Positions 6,900 through 17,350 of a stretch of 64,000 nucleotides of DNA are shown here, piece after piece; the first letter of the stretch is position 1; every line of letters starts with the position of its first letter. Made by a program: the position numbers and the translations under genes. The stretch comes from Nocardioides sp. Root140. GTDB taxonomy: Bacteria; Actinomycetota; Actinomycetes; Propionibacteriales; Nocardioidaceae. The DNA lies in contig NZ_LMFI01000011.1 in the NCBI RefSeq assembly GCF_001426745.1, positions 61,730 to 125,729 on the forward strand. Direction: 5' to 3'. The notes under the pieces were generated by a model. That model made no database searches. It was not told where the DNA came from and worked only from the letters and a program-made list of their open reading frames with translations.

Positions 6900-8531
6900 T
6901 CACGGCTCGTTCAGCAGTTCCAACGCGAGGGACGCGCTGGCGCGGTAGTCGACCTTGCTGACCGGGGTGCGCGGCACCTGGTCGACGAAGACGAACACCT
7001 TGGGCACCTTGTAGTTCGCGATCAGCGCGTGGCAGTGCTCGCGGAGCTCCTCGGCCGAGACGGACACCAGACCGGGTCCGGAGTCGGCAGCGGCGCCGTC
7101 CACCGAGACTCCCTCGCGCAGCTGCACGAGAGCAGTCACCTGTTGCCCCCAGCGCTCGTGCGGCGTGCCCACGACCACCGCGTCGAAGACGTCGTCGTGG
7201 CGCAGCAACACCGCCTCCACCTCCTCGGGGTGCACCTTCTCGCCGCCGGTGTTGATGCAGACCGAACCGCGGCCAAGGACGGTGACCGAGCCGTCCTCCT
7301 CGCGGCGCGCGAAGTCGCCCGGGACCGCCCACCGCACCCCGTCGATCTCGCGGAACGTCGCCGCGGACCTCACCGGGTCCTTGTAGTAGCCCAGAGGCAC
7401 CGGTCCGGACCGACCCAGCATGCCGGTCACCCCCGGCGGGCAGGGCTCGAAGGACGCGTCGAAGACCTCGACCTGGTCGCTGACGTCGAAACGCGGCGCA
7501 CCCGCTGCGGCCGTGGAGCCGTCGTCGATGCGGGCACCGGTCGCGCCGGACTCCGAGGCGCCGTACGAGTCGAGGATGAAGCGGTCCGGCAGGGCCCGAC
7601 GGATCTGCTCCCGCACGCCTTCCGACAGGGGCGCCGCGCCGTTCGACACCGCGACCAGGGATGAGAGGTCCCATCGGGTAGGGGCGGCCAGGATCGCCTC
7701 GGCCACCGGTCGGCCCATCGCGTCGCCGAGGAAGGTCAGCGAGTTGACTCGCGCCCGCTCGACCAGGTCGAGGATGCGTTCGGCGTCGAAGTTGGGCTCG
7801 GTGAAGAGCCCCACCGCGGCGCCGGCCATGTGCGCGTTGCCCATGATCCACTGGCTGCCGCCGTGCATCATCGGGCCACAGGCGAGCAGCACCAGCGGGT
7901 TCTCGTTGGCCGTGGCCTCGTTGGCCAACTGCTCCACGGAGTCGAAGGGCGCCCCGAACCTGCTCTGGTTCAACGCCGCCCGCATGAGGTCCTCCTGGCG
8001 CCAGACCACGCCCTTGGGGCTGCCGGTCGTGCCGCCGGTGTAGAGCACGTAGTGGTCGTCGGACGAACGCCCGGCCAGCCGTGTGGCGGAGGCCGCGGCC
8101 AGCGCGTCGTCGTACGCCGGACCGAGCTCGACCATGTGCTCCAGCAGCGGCAGGTCGAGCGCGCGTACGGCGTCGACGTACGCCGGGTCCACGAGGGTGG
8201 CGACGCAGTCGGCGTTGTCGTAGAGGTAGGCCAGTTCGTCGCTGAGGTACTTGTAGTTGATGTTGATCGGTACGGCGCGCGCCTTCAGGCAGCCGTAGAA
8301 CGCATCGACCCACTCGATGCGGTTCGCGGAGTGCACCGCCACGTGGTCACCGGGCCGGATGCCGAGCGAGACCAGGTGGTTGGCCAGCCGGGTCGACCGG
8401 TCGTCGATCTCGGCGAAGCTCCAGTCGCGGTCGATCGTGCGTACGGCGGCGCGGTCCGGGATCGCGTCGGCCATGGCCTCGATCAGGTCGGCCAACGTGA
8501 GGGGACGCCCCGGTGCTGTGGTCTGGGTCAC
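6900..8531 (-). CDS. Fatty-acyl-CoA synthetase (AMP-forming, ANL superfamily)
   Basis: A 543-residue adenylate-forming enzyme that would activate a fatty or related carboxylic acid to its CoA thioester. Motifs in order: the phosphate loop YTGGTTGSPKGV (about residues 165-176), YGASESG (about 325), the hinge region around GDFARREEDGS and GRGSVCINTGGEKVHPEEVE, and the C-terminal catalytic lysine in PRTPVSKVDYRA. It resembles the FadD-type synthetases of mycobacteria and Nocardioides; the substrate cannot be read from sequence. GTG start at 8531 without a clear ribosome-binding site. It follows the PKD-lipoprotein pair on the same strand after 180 bases. Confidence 0.9.
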   Translation of the reverse strand: MTQTTAPGRPLTLADLIEAMADAIPDRAAVRTIDRDWSFAEIDDRSTRLANHLVSLGIRPGDHVAVHSANRIEWVDAFYGCLKARAVPININYKYLSDELAYLYDNADCVATLVDPAYVDAVRALDLPLLEHMVELGPAYDDALAAASATRLAGRSSDDHYVLYTGGTTGSPKGVVWRQEDLMRAALNQSRFGAPFDSVEQLANEATANENPLVLLACGPMMHGGSQWIMGNAHMAGAAVGLFTEPNFDAERILDLVERARVNSLTFLGDAMGRPVAEAILAAPTRWDLSSLVAVSNGAAPLSEGVREQIRRALPDRFILDSYGASESGATGARIDDGSTAAAGAPRFDVSDQVEVFDASFEPCPPGVTGMLGRSGPVPLGYYKDPVRSAATFREIDGVRWAVPGDFARREEDGSVTVLGRGSVCINTGGEKVHPEEVEAVLLRHDDVFDAVVVGTPHERWGQQVTALVQLREGVSVDGAAADSGPGLVSVSAEELREHCHALIANYKVPKVFVFVDQVPRTPVSKVDYRASASLALELLNEP

Positions 8532-8710
8532 ACGAGAAGGATCGCGGTTGGGCCGTCGCGCGTAAATGGCGGGTCTCGGTGGATGGCTCGGGTCGAGGTC
8601 GTCGGCGTCGAACGCCGGGTCATTGGGTCGAGCGGGGGCGCCGGGTGAGGGAGGTCCAGTCGCCGAACTCGGGCCAGTCTTCCCAGTGCGTCGTGCTGAA
8701 GTCGCGTGGG

Positions 8711-9589
8711 TCAGCCGACGTCGTTCACGGTGGTCTGGATCTCGCCGATCTGCAGCTGAGCGGCGGGGCCGGGCACTCCCGTGACCTGCTGCGTGACTGC
8801 CTGGCCGTCGGGAAGCGTGAAGGACACGTCGTAGACCGTGGACACGGTCACGGAGTATTCGCCCTTGCGGTCATAGCCATGCTCGACGGAACCCGCCTGG
8901 CCCACCTCGGCACCTTCGATGCCGGTGCCGGTCGCGCTGTTGCCGTCGCCGAAGTCCCACGTGGTCTCGCCGCCGGTGAACCGGACCGCGATGGAGTGGC
9001 CGAACAGGTTCACCGTGCGGGTCACGTCGGGTGCGTCGGCGTAGTAGTTGTTGGGGATGTTCACGTAGGACTGCGTCGCGGGCTCGACGTGCGGCTGTGT
9101 CTTGGGCGCCAGAGCACGGGCCACCTGGACCACCATCTCGGCGGTCACGACGGGCGTGGTCGGCATCGGGTCATCAGGGCCCTTGCACACCGTCGCGACC
9201 TGATCCCACGCGGTGGGCTTCCGGCCGTCGGCGAAGATCGTGCGGCGGTAGACCCAGAAGCGAATGGCTCCTGTTTCGCCCATGGCGTCGCAGGTGTTGA
9301 CCGCGGCACCGCACAGGACGTCCGCACCGCCCTCGGGCGCGTTGATCGAACAGGTGGGCACGTACTTGTACTCCGGCCACTGGGTCGGGGGAGTGTAGGT
9401 ACCGTCGTCGCCGATGCTGTGGTCGATGACGTCCTGGAAACCATTCTCCTGTTGGCCCGTGATCTCGGTGCCGTGTTCCGTCTCGCCGCTACCCCAGCCG
9501 TCGTCGTCGCCCGCGATCGCTGCGTTGACGGGTGCCAGGAGAACGCCGAGGAAGAGCGCCAGAGACCCAAGTGCGCGGTACGCCTTCAT
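8711..9589 (-). CDS. Secreted PKD-domain protein (copy 1 of a duplicated lipoprotein-PKD pair)
   Basis: A 292-residue exported protein with a signal peptide (residues ~1-26, ending AAIAG). The middle region has paired cysteines (CSINAPEGGADVLCG, NTCDAMG, TVCKGPD). A PKD/Ig-like domain spans about residues 175-260, with TTWDFGDGNSATGTG and EHGYDRKGEYSVTVS. PKD domains mediate surface binding; the ligand is unknown. The ATG lies four bases after the stop of the lipoprotein gene on the same strand, so they are co-translated. The same lipoprotein-then-PKD order recurs at 61771-63137 with recognisable similarity. Confidence 0.75.
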   Translation of the reverse strand: MKAYRALGSLALFLGVLLAPVNAAIAGDDDGWGSGETEHGTEITGQQENGFQDVIDHSIGDDGTYTPPTQWPEYKYVPTCSINAPEGGADVLCGAAVNTCDAMGETGAIRFWVYRRTIFADGRKPTAWDQVATVCKGPDDPMPTTPVVTAEMVVQVARALAPKTQPHVEPATQSYVNIPNNYYADAPDVTRTVNLFGHSIAVRFTGGETTWDFGDGNSATGTGIEGAEVGQAGSVEHGYDRKGEYSVTVSTVYDVSFTLPDGQAVTQQVTGVPGPAAQLQIGEIQTTVNDVG

Positions 9590-9593
9590 CTGC

Positions 9594-10199
9594 TCAACCC
9601 CCGTAGGTGAGTCGGTAATCTTCGAGGAGCCACGACTTGTCGCCCTGCGACCAGCGCAGGTCGGCCTCGAACGACCCCGGTGTCGGAGTCTTCGGCCCGA
9701 GCTTCCTTCCGGCGTCGTTGATCTTCTTTCCTGCCGGCATCTTGAACGTCGTCACAAGGGAGTAACGGTCAGGCGACTGATCCATGACGTAGACCTGCTC
9801 GGCAGTGGGCAGTCGGTTCGGAATGTAGGCAATGCCTTCCTCGATCTGCTGTCGAGTGACCTCGGCATCGCTCTTGCAGGACTTGCACTTGCTCCAGTCG
9901 GCGACGATCTCCCGGGCCACGGAGACATCGCGGGCTGCAAAGCCGTACTGCACCAGCTGGAGGGCAAAGCCCGTGAACTCCTTGGCAGAGGCCAAGGTCT
10001 TCGTCTGGGTCTCAGGTGCGCTGGGCTGTGTCATCCCCGCCGGGAGGTTGGCTGGCACATCGCTCGACTCGCTCGAGGTCTCCGAGGGGCTGGACGAGGC
10101 GGACTTGTCGAGGTTGAGGTCGCGATCCTTCTCGTCATCGCCGCAAGCGGCGATGAGGGTCAACGACAGGACAGCAGCAACGATCCCGAGCTTTCGCAC
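9594..10199 (-). CDS. Lipoprotein, DUF6318-like (copy 1)
   Basis: A 201-residue lipoprotein with a signal peptide and lipobox at LTLIAAC, a Ser-rich linker, then a domain with a CKSCKSD pair around residue 100 and a C-terminal YVMDQSPDRYSLVTTFKMP stretch. It resembles the DUF6318 lipoproteins common in Nocardioides; function unknown. Two GTG codons in a row (10202 and 10199) could start it; I use the second, eight bases after GGAG. It pairs with the PKD protein downstream. The paralogue at 61771 shares the Cys-x-x-Cys region (SEKCTPCSSG). Confidence 0.72.
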   Translation of the reverse strand: MRKLGIVAAVLSLTLIAACGDDEKDRDLNLDKSASSSPSETSSESSDVPANLPAGMTQPSAPETQTKTLASAKEFTGFALQLVQYGFAARDVSVAREIVADWSKCKSCKSDAEVTRQQIEEGIAYIPNRLPTAEQVYVMDQSPDRYSLVTTFKMPAGKKINDAGRKLGPKTPTPGSFEADLRWSQGDKSWLLEDYRLTYGG

Positions 10200-10332
10200 C
10201 ACAGGGTCTCCAAGTTTCGTCGGCGGGGCATCCATGAAACTACCCGGCCCGACCTTTGTCGAAACCGACCGTTCACTCCGGACCCCAACGCCGTTGGGCG
10301 CCCGGTCGGTTCCGCATGGTTCAAGTGGAGTG

Positions 10333-11148
10333 ATGAGACTTCGACCGCTCACCCTCGTCGCGGGAGCGATCAGCGTCGGCGCCGCCGGCTTCCTGGTGGG
10401 CTCGCGCCAACTGCTGCGCGCCCAGGCCGCCCAGGCCCGCGCGTTGATCGGCAAGCCGCTCGGGGAGGAGGCACTCGACGCGGACCGCACCTTCAAGAAG
10501 AGGTACGGCGACCCGATCCACCTGCTGGTGCTCGGTGACTCGATCGCTGCCGGACTCGGTGCCGAGCTGCCCAGTCACACCCCCGGGGCCAGGCTCGCGA
10601 AGTACGTCGCGAAGCAGGCGCACCGGTCTGTCGTGCTGCACACCGGTGCGCAGGTCGGGGCGGAGAGCTCGATGCTGGCCGACCAGCTGGGCGCGCTGAA
10701 GTCGTCGTACCGCCCTGACGTCGCGGTCGTCATCGTCGGGGGCAACGACGTCACCCACCGGGTGCCGGTCTCCGAGTCGGTCGACCACCTGTCGGCCTGC
10801 ATCAGTGCACTCCAGGAAAGAGGAGCGTCGGTCGTCGTCGGCACCTGCCCCGACCTGGGCATGCTGCGACCGGTGCCGCAGCCGTTGCGGGCCCTCGGCT
10901 CGCGGGCGTCTCGACAGCTCGCCGTCGCGCAACGCGCGGCCGCGTTGACGTTGGGTGCCCGGGCAGTGGACCTGGCCGAAGTGGTCGGGCCGTTCTTCAT
11001 CACGAACCCCGACGAGATGTTCAGCCTCGACCGCTTCCACCCGTCGTCGCTCGGCTACAAGCGCACCGCCAAGGCCGTGTTGCCTTCGGTGCTGGCCGCG
11101 CTCGGGATCGCCGACGACGTGCCGTTCGGCCACCACGCCCCGGCCTGA
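10333..11148 (+). CDS. Exported SGNH-family lipase/esterase
   Basis: A 271-residue GDSL-type hydrolase with one N-terminal hydrophobic segment (residues 7-24, signal or anchor). Block I is LLVLGDSIAAGLG (nucleophile Ser in GDS, about residue 70), block III is IVGGNDVTH (oxyanion Asn), and block V is SLDRFHPSSLGY (catalytic Asp and His). It would cleave esters outside or at the membrane; the substrate is not predictable. The ATG at 10333 is chosen, with an in-frame GTG one codon earlier. It is divergent from the lipoprotein gene, with about 130 bases between them for promoters. Confidence 0.87.
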   Translation: MRLRPLTLVAGAISVGAAGFLVGSRQLLRAQAAQARALIGKPLGEEALDADRTFKKRYGDPIHLLVLGDSIAAGLGAELPSHTPGARLAKYVAKQAHRSVVLHTGAQVGAESSMLADQLGALKSSYRPDVAVVIVGGNDVTHRVPVSESVDHLSACISALQERGASVVVGTCPDLGMLRPVPQPLRALGSRASRQLAVAQRAAALTLGARAVDLAEVVGPFFITNPDEMFSLDRFHPSSLGYKRTAKAVLPSVLAALGIADDVPFGHHAPA

Positions 11149-11160
11149 CCTCAGTCCGGA

Positions 11161-11970
11161 TCAGCGACAGGCCTGGTCCAGCAAGGCCTGTGCCCGGGCC
11201 CGGGTGCGCACGTCGGGCAGCCGCAGCACCCTCACCAGCGGATCGTCACCCAGCCGCGCAGCCATCAGGAAGTGGAAGGTCTGGCTGCTCTCGATCAGTG
11301 CGTGCACGTCGCACCGCGGGACCACCATCGTCATGGGGAAAGTCCGTCGGTCCACCCCGGGAGGCAGCACCGCCGGCTGGTCCAGATGCAGTTCGAGCAG
11401 GACGGATCCGACGATCTCGGGCACCACGATCCGGCGTTCCTCGGACCGGCGGGTCAGCGTGATGTGGCCGGCCAGCTGCGTACGCCGGCCGCTCCCGACC
11501 AGCTGCCTCGGCCCGTCGTAGGAGAGTCGTACGGCGGACTCGACCCGGCGTTCGTCGCACTCCCGTTGCCAGATGCGGGTGACGAAGCCGGTGCCACTCG
11601 CATCCAGCGTGCGGCGTACGACGTCGTTCCCGACGCGGACCCGGCCGATCACCGGCTTGCTCGTCGGCGCGAGTGCCGAACAGTCCGGTGTGGGGAGCGT
11701 GATGTTGAGATCGAGCGTCCGACCAGCCTCGACGGTCGTGGAGTAGTCGTCGAGGAACTTCCCGTAGCCGGGCCAGTCGAGCCCCACGCCGGTGACCGTG
11801 AGGTCGTCCGACGAGGAGTTGACCACCCGCAGCTGTGCGCGTGGCGTGCCCTCGAAGACACGTTGCTGCACGAACGACATCGCCACGTCGGGCACCTCGG
11901 GCTGGGTCTCCACGGCGCACCCGGCAGTCAGCAACAACAGGGCGCCGCCCAGTCGCTTCGCGATCGACAT
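11161..11970 (-). CDS. Lipoprotein of unknown function
   Basis: A 269-residue protein with a lipobox (LLLLTAGC, Cys about residue 18) and a predicted all-beta body, including an Ig-like stretch (AQLRVVNSSSDDLTVTGVGL). I recognise no named domain. The ATG at 11970 is preferred over one eight codons upstream because it opens directly into the signal peptide. It converges with the SGNH gene (12 bases between stops) and is divergent from the ATP-grasp gene. Two cysteines (TPDCSAL, QRECDER) might form an extracellular disulfide. Confidence 0.7.
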   Translation of the reverse strand: MSIAKRLGGALLLLTAGCAVETQPEVPDVAMSFVQQRVFEGTPRAQLRVVNSSSDDLTVTGVGLDWPGYGKFLDDYSTTVEAGRTLDLNITLPTPDCSALAPTSKPVIGRVRVGNDVVRRTLDASGTGFVTRIWQRECDERRVESAVRLSYDGPRQLVGSGRRTQLAGHITLTRRSEERRIVVPEIVGSVLLELHLDQPAVLPPGVDRRTFPMTMVVPRCDVHALIESSQTFHFLMAARLGDDPLVRVLRLPDVRTRARAQALLDQACR

Positions 11971-12040
11971 GCTCCCCAGTCTCACGCATCTCACCGAAAC
12001 CCGGTTGGTGCGCGAGGGCCGCGCACCCTTCGCCCGGGCT

Positions 12041-12046
12041 TACGCT
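12041..12046 (+). promoter_or_regulatory. -10 box placing the start site at the ATP-grasp ATG (leaderless)
   Basis: TACGCT followed by six bases and then the ATG at 12053. This spacing would start the transcript at the start codon, and no Shine-Dalgarno is present. Confidence 0.5.
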
Positions 12047-12052
12047 CGCCGC

Positions 12053-12922
12053 ATGACCAACGTGTTGCTGGCGACCTGCACCGGCTGGCCCGACGGCGAG
12101 CCGGGGGCGCCGGCCCTCGAACAGGCCCTCACCGCCCGTGGACTGTCGTCGCGCTGGGTGGCCTGGGACGACGAGACTGTCGACTGGTCGAAGGCCGACG
12201 TGGTCGCCGTGCGCTCGACGTGGGACTACGTCAACAGGTACGCCGAGTTCGTGACCTGGGCACGCGAGGTGGAGCGCGAGACCGTGTTGCTCAACGGCGC
12301 CGACGTGTTCGCCTGGAACCTCGACAAGGCCTATCTGGCCCACCTCGACGGTGTGCCCGCCGTACCCACCATGACCGCAGACTCGGTCGCCGAGCTGGCA
12401 GACGGTGTGCGCAGGTTCGGCACCGCCGTGGTGAAGCCGCGCGTGGGCGGCGGCGGCTCGGGCGTGCTCGTCTTCGACGACCCCGACGACCCGAACCTTG
12501 GCCGCGCAGAGCACGAGCACCCGCTGCTGCCGCGGCCGGAAGGGCCATGGGTGGTGCAGCCGTTGGTCGAGTCGGTGCGCACCGAGGGCGAGACGTCGGT
12601 CTTCGTGCTGGGCGGCCGCGCGGTCTCCCAGGTCGACAAGCTGCCCGCGGGCGACGAGATCCGGGTCCATGAGCACTTCGGTGGCTCGTCGCGACCGGTG
12701 CCGCTGCGCCCGGAGTGCGCCGATCTGGCCACCGAGGCGTGTACGGCGGCGTCGCGAAAGCTCGGTCGGACCCTGCACTACGGGCGGGTCGACATGATGC
12801 GGCTGGCCGACGGATCCCTTGCGGTCAGTGAACTCGAGCTGATCGAGCCGGGCCTCTATCTCGACGTGCTGCCGGGCAATGCAGAGCCCTTCGCGGAGAT
12901 GGTGGCCAGAACAGTCTCCTGA
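12053..12922 (+). CDS. ATP-grasp domain protein (RimK/glutathione-synthetase-like)
   Basis: A 289-residue ATP-grasp enzyme, expected to join a carboxylate to an amine or similar with ATP. The N-terminal Rossmann-like part (VLLATCTGWPDGEPG, DVVAVRSTWDY) is followed by the ATP-binding lid (TAVVKPRVGGGGSGVLVF, about residues 125-142), PWVVQPLVESV, and the metal-binding end (YGRVDMMRLADG, VSELELIEPGLYL). The substrate is unknown; related actinobacterial genes are annotated only as RimK-like. Start chosen at the ATG after TACGCT, which suggests a leaderless message. Confidence 0.82.
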   Translation: MTNVLLATCTGWPDGEPGAPALEQALTARGLSSRWVAWDDETVDWSKADVVAVRSTWDYVNRYAEFVTWAREVERETVLLNGADVFAWNLDKAYLAHLDGVPAVPTMTADSVAELADGVRRFGTAVVKPRVGGGGSGVLVFDDPDDPNLGRAEHEHPLLPRPEGPWVVQPLVESVRTEGETSVFVLGGRAVSQVDKLPAGDEIRVHEHFGGSSRPVPLRPECADLATEACTAASRKLGRTLHYGRVDMMRLADGSLAVSELELIEPGLYLDVLPGNAEPFAEMVARTVS

Positions 12923-12981
12923 CCTCCAACCATTTGGCTGTCGCCCGCGTTTGACTGTCATGCAGCGAACGGGGAGACCAG

Positions 12982-13491
12982 ATGACCACCGGTGACAGGG
13001 AGTCGTTCACGCTGTGGGCGACCGAGCGGCAGGGCGCGTTGCTGCGCACCGCCGTCCTCGTCACCGGCGACCACCAGCGCGCCGAGGACCTGGTGCAGGA
13101 GGCGCTGACCAAGGTCGCGCTGCGCTGGGGCAGGCTGCGCGACGGCCAGCCGGACGCCTACGCCCGGACCGTCATCGTGCGCGACAACATCTCCTGGTGG
13201 CGCCGGCATCGCCGCGAGAGGGTCGGCCTTCCTGAGTACGACGACCGCGCGGCCCCGGTCTCCGGTGCGACCAGTGAGCGGCAGCTGATGCTGCGTGACG
13301 CGCTCGCCCGGCTGACCGCCCGACAGCGGGCGGTGATCGTGCTGCGCTTCTACGACGACTTCACCGAGACCCAGACCGCGGACGTCCTCGGCGTCGCGGT
13401 CGGCACGGTCAAGAGTCAGACCCACCTGGCCCTGCGCCGACTGCGCGAAGCCGCGCCCCAACTGGCCGAACTCCTGACGGAGGACTCCTGA
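12982..13491 (+). CDS. SigE-family ECF RNA polymerase sigma factor
   Basis: A 169-residue ECF sigma factor of the actinobacterial SigE-like subgroup. Region 2 is FTLWATERQGALLRTA through DLVQEALTKVALRW (residues ~9-48); region 4 is RDALARLTARQRAVIVLRFY with the helix-turn-helix TQTADVLGVAVGTVKSQTHLAL. The ATG follows GGGGAGA. The next gene, a single-pass membrane protein, overlaps its stop by one base, the usual arrangement for a sigma factor with its anchored regulator. Target promoters are not evident within the window. Confidence 0.9.
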   Translation: MTTGDRESFTLWATERQGALLRTAVLVTGDHQRAEDLVQEALTKVALRWGRLRDGQPDAYARTVIVRDNISWWRRHRRERVGLPEYDDRAAPVSGATSERQLMLRDALARLTARQRAVIVLRFYDDFTETQTADVLGVAVGTVKSQTHLALRRLREAAPQLAELLTEDS

Positions 13492-14699
13492 TGACCGAAC
13501 GACGATTGAAGGACCTGCTCCACGAGAGCGTCGACGGACTGCCCCCGGTGCCACTCGCCGACGCCGCGTGGACGGACGCCGTACGGCGCCGGCGCCGCAC
13601 CCGCATCGCCGGTACGGCGGCAGCGGTCGCCGCGGTGGCGGTGATCGCCGGGTCGGTCTCCTTGCTGGGTGGTCCCGACGATGACGGGAGCGCGCCCCCG
13701 GCCACGCAGCCGTCGAACACGAGGCCCGCCGACCCCCGCCTGCCGAACTCGACCGACGCGGCGTCGACGGGTACCGAGCCCGACGGGCGCCACGGTGACT
13801 GGCGGGTCTACTGGGGCCCGGCAGACAAGCAGGAGGCGCGCCTGCCGCGAATGGATTCGCCGCTGCCACGGCAGGTCGACCTCTCGGCCGATGCCACCGA
13901 CCTCGCGGACGACCCGATCGACACCGCCCTCGCGGCGTACGCCGTCATGGACGGCAGCGGACTGCGCACGGTGCTCCTGCTCGCTCCCGACGGTTCCCTG
14001 CGCAGGGTCGACGTCTCCCGCGTCCAGCCGTTGGTCGACGACTCCGGCAACGTGATCGCCGCCGGCACCAACATGCTGTCGCCCAAGGGCGACCACCTGC
14101 AGTTCCCGCAGAACGGCAGCGTCCTGATGCTCACCCTGGCCACGGGCGAATGGCGCAGGATCGAGGTCGGCGAGGCGGTCACCGAGCACGCGACGTGGGT
14201 CGGCGATGACCTCCACCTGCCGAGCACCGTCGGAGGCGCGGGTCCGCTCTACGGCGTCGACGGCCAGAGGACGGGTGCGTCCCGACGAGGCCTGCCGACG
14301 GCTCCGCCGGGCGACGACGTGACGCCGTACGGCCTCGCTCGGTCGGGTCCGAAGGGCGTCGCCCAGAGCTGGTCCGGGGCCGACGGACTTCCGGTCGCCG
14401 ACCACGAGGTCACGCCGTCCGAGGTGATGGTCGTGCAGGGCTTCGACGAGAGCGACAGCGCGCTGCTGGTCTTCGGCTCCAAGGCGTTCGCCAACCTGGG
14501 TGGCGAACGCAACAAGGAGTGCTGTCCCGTGAAGTTCTGGCTCGACGACGACTGGGTGGTCTATGAGGCACAGGACGGGAGCCCCCGGTTGATCGCCTGG
14601 CAGGTCGGAACCCATGACTTCCGCAGGGTCTCCGAGCTCACGGGACTGAAGCCCGACCAGGAGTACGCCGTTTCCAGCTACGCCCGGATCTGGTCCTGA
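13491..14699 (+). CDS. Membrane protein paired with the ECF sigma factor (candidate anti-sigma partner)
   Basis: A 402-residue single-pass protein: a basic cytoplasmic head (~38 residues, ending RRRRRTR), one membrane helix (residues ~39-60, GTAAAVAAVAVIAGSVSLL), a Pro/Ser/Thr linker, and a long outer domain that reads like a beta-propeller (repeated VLLLAPDGSLRRV, VLMLTLATGEWRRI type strands). There is no His-x3-Cys-x2-Cys zinc motif, so it is not a canonical ZAS anti-sigma factor; control of the sigma factor is inferred from the one-base overlap and topology. The coupled pair probably signals across the membrane. Confidence 0.68.
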   Translation: MTERRLKDLLHESVDGLPPVPLADAAWTDAVRRRRRTRIAGTAAAVAAVAVIAGSVSLLGGPDDDGSAPPATQPSNTRPADPRLPNSTDAASTGTEPDGRHGDWRVYWGPADKQEARLPRMDSPLPRQVDLSADATDLADDPIDTALAAYAVMDGSGLRTVLLLAPDGSLRRVDVSRVQPLVDDSGNVIAAGTNMLSPKGDHLQFPQNGSVLMLTLATGEWRRIEVGEAVTEHATWVGDDLHLPSTVGGAGPLYGVDGQRTGASRRGLPTAPPGDDVTPYGLARSGPKGVAQSWSGADGLPVADHEVTPSEVMVVQGFDESDSALLVFGSKAFANLGGERNKECCPVKFWLDDDWVVYEAQDGSPRLIAWQVGTHDFRRVSELTGLKPDQEYAVSSYARIWS

Positions 14700-14715
14700 C
14701 CACGACTCGAGATCA

Positions 14716-14777
14716 TTTGCACTCTCATGGGTCGAGTGCTAAACATGAGGCTGGCACTCTCATCAAGAGAGTGACAA
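14716..14777 (+). promoter_or_regulatory. Two CIRCE (HrcA) operators overlapping the groEL promoter
   Basis: Operator 1 is TTTGCACTC-N9-GAGTGCTAA (14716-14742), two mismatches or fewer from consensus. Operator 2 is CTGGCACTC-N9-GAGTGACAA (14751-14777), more degenerate. TTGCAC (14717-14722) and TAAACA (14740-14745), 17 bases apart, could be the -35 and -10 boxes, placing the promoter inside operator 1. HrcA binding would then block transcription at normal temperature. Confidence 0.85.
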
Positions 14778-14906
14778 CAACGGGACCGGTGAGTTGAGGT
14801 CCGAAGCGTCGGCGGGAAGGGTCCGCCGGGTCAGCCGGATCGTCCGTCGCGGGCAGCTCTCCGACTCCGTTCCAACTCTTATGCACAGCAAGGAATCGCA
14901 GGAGTT

Positions 14907-16544
<1,638 letters not shown>

Positions 16545-16576
16545 TCGCCAGATCACCACGCTGCACACAGCATCAA

Positions 16577-16610
16577 CCGAACGGCCCCGGGTTCTCCCGG
16601 GGCCGTTCGG
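16577..16610 (+). terminator. Hairpin terminator after groEL
   Basis: A perfect 15-bp stem (CCGAACGGCCCCGGG with its complement) and a 4-base loop starting 33 bases after the groEL stop. No U-run follows, as is usual in high-GC actinobacteria. Confidence 0.88.
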
Positions 16611-16622
16611 CCATTTCGTCCC

Positions 16623-16710
16623 GCGAGCCGTGGATTGTTGATGCGCGAGCCGTGTGCGGTTGATGCGCGAGCCGTGGATTGTTGATGCGCGAACCGTGGA
16701 TTCTTGGTGC
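16623..16710 (+). repeat. Four tandem 22-bp repeat units (family R22)
   Basis: Units at 16623, 16645, 16667 and 16689 keep an exact 22-base period. Units 1 and 3 are identical (GCGAGCCGTGGATTGTTGAT plus GC), and unit 2 has a divergent centre. All lie in the same orientation as at 5669. Confidence 0.9.
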
Positions 16711-16741
16711 TCCGTGCACGTGGCCGGCTGGAACCGGGGCC

Positions 16742-16747
16742 TAGACT
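16742..16747 (+). promoter_or_regulatory. -10 box for a leaderless lipoprotein gene
   Basis: TAGACT, then seven bases, then the ATG at 16755. No Shine-Dalgarno is present, so the message probably begins at the start codon. Confidence 0.5.
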
Positions 16748-16754
16748 CGCCACC

Positions 16755-17297
16755 ATGCGCAGATCTCTCGTGGCCGTTCCGCTGTTGCTCGTTCTCGCCC
16801 TCACCGCCGGTTGCGGAGACGACGACAAGGACAAGAAGGACGAGTCCAAGCCGAGCGAGACCACGTCGACGACGACCGAGCCCAGCGAGGACTCTTCGAC
16901 CTCACCTTCGACGCAGCCGACCGAGCCGGTGACCTCGAAGCAGTTCTGCGACGACGCCAAGGACGCGTTGAAGGGCGACTCGGCGAGCCAGGTGTTGCAG
17001 CAGGTGGCGACGGTGGTCGCCGACGGCCTGCCCGAGGACATGCCGCAGGACGCGGTCGACGGCATCCAGGTGCTGATCGACATCGCGCCGCAACTCGAGA
17101 AGACCTCGACGGCCCTGAAGGCCTACACCGACCTCTCGTCGGAGAAGCGCGGCAAGGTCAACGCGCTGGCCACCTACCTGACCACCACGTGCGGGCAGAA
17201 CCTCGTGGCGGACATCATCCCGGCGCTGAAGGACATCCCGTCCGAGCTGCTCTCGCTGCTGCCCAGCGACCTGCCCACCGTGATGCCCTCGAGCTGA
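16755..17297 (+). CDS. Lipoprotein of unknown function
   Basis: A 180-residue lipoprotein: signal peptide with lipobox LALTAGC (Cys about residue 20), an acidic then Ser/Thr/Pro linker to about residue 60, then a mostly helical domain with two cysteines (KQFCDDAKD and TTTCGQNLV) that may form a disulfide. It would be anchored on the outer face of the membrane. I recognise no domain. The ATG at 16755 sits seven bases after a TAGACT -10 box. It is separated from groEL by a terminator and a repeat array, so it is an independent unit. Confidence 0.75.
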   Translation: MRRSLVAVPLLLVLALTAGCGDDDKDKKDESKPSETTSTTTEPSEDSSTSPSTQPTEPVTSKQFCDDAKDALKGDSASQVLQQVATVVADGLPEDMPQDAVDGIQVLIDIAPQLEKTSTALKAYTDLSSEKRGKVNALATYLTTTCGQNLVADIIPALKDIPSELLSLLPSDLPTVMPSS

Positions 17298-17350
17298 CCT
17301 GCTCGAGGTCGACCCGGATCCGCCGTTCGCCAGTCTCCTGGTCATCGAGC

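Noticed and set aside
12946..12981. Autoregulated ECF promoter before the sigma factor
   Set aside because: No clear AAC-type -35 and CGT-type -10 pair with proper spacing could be identified.
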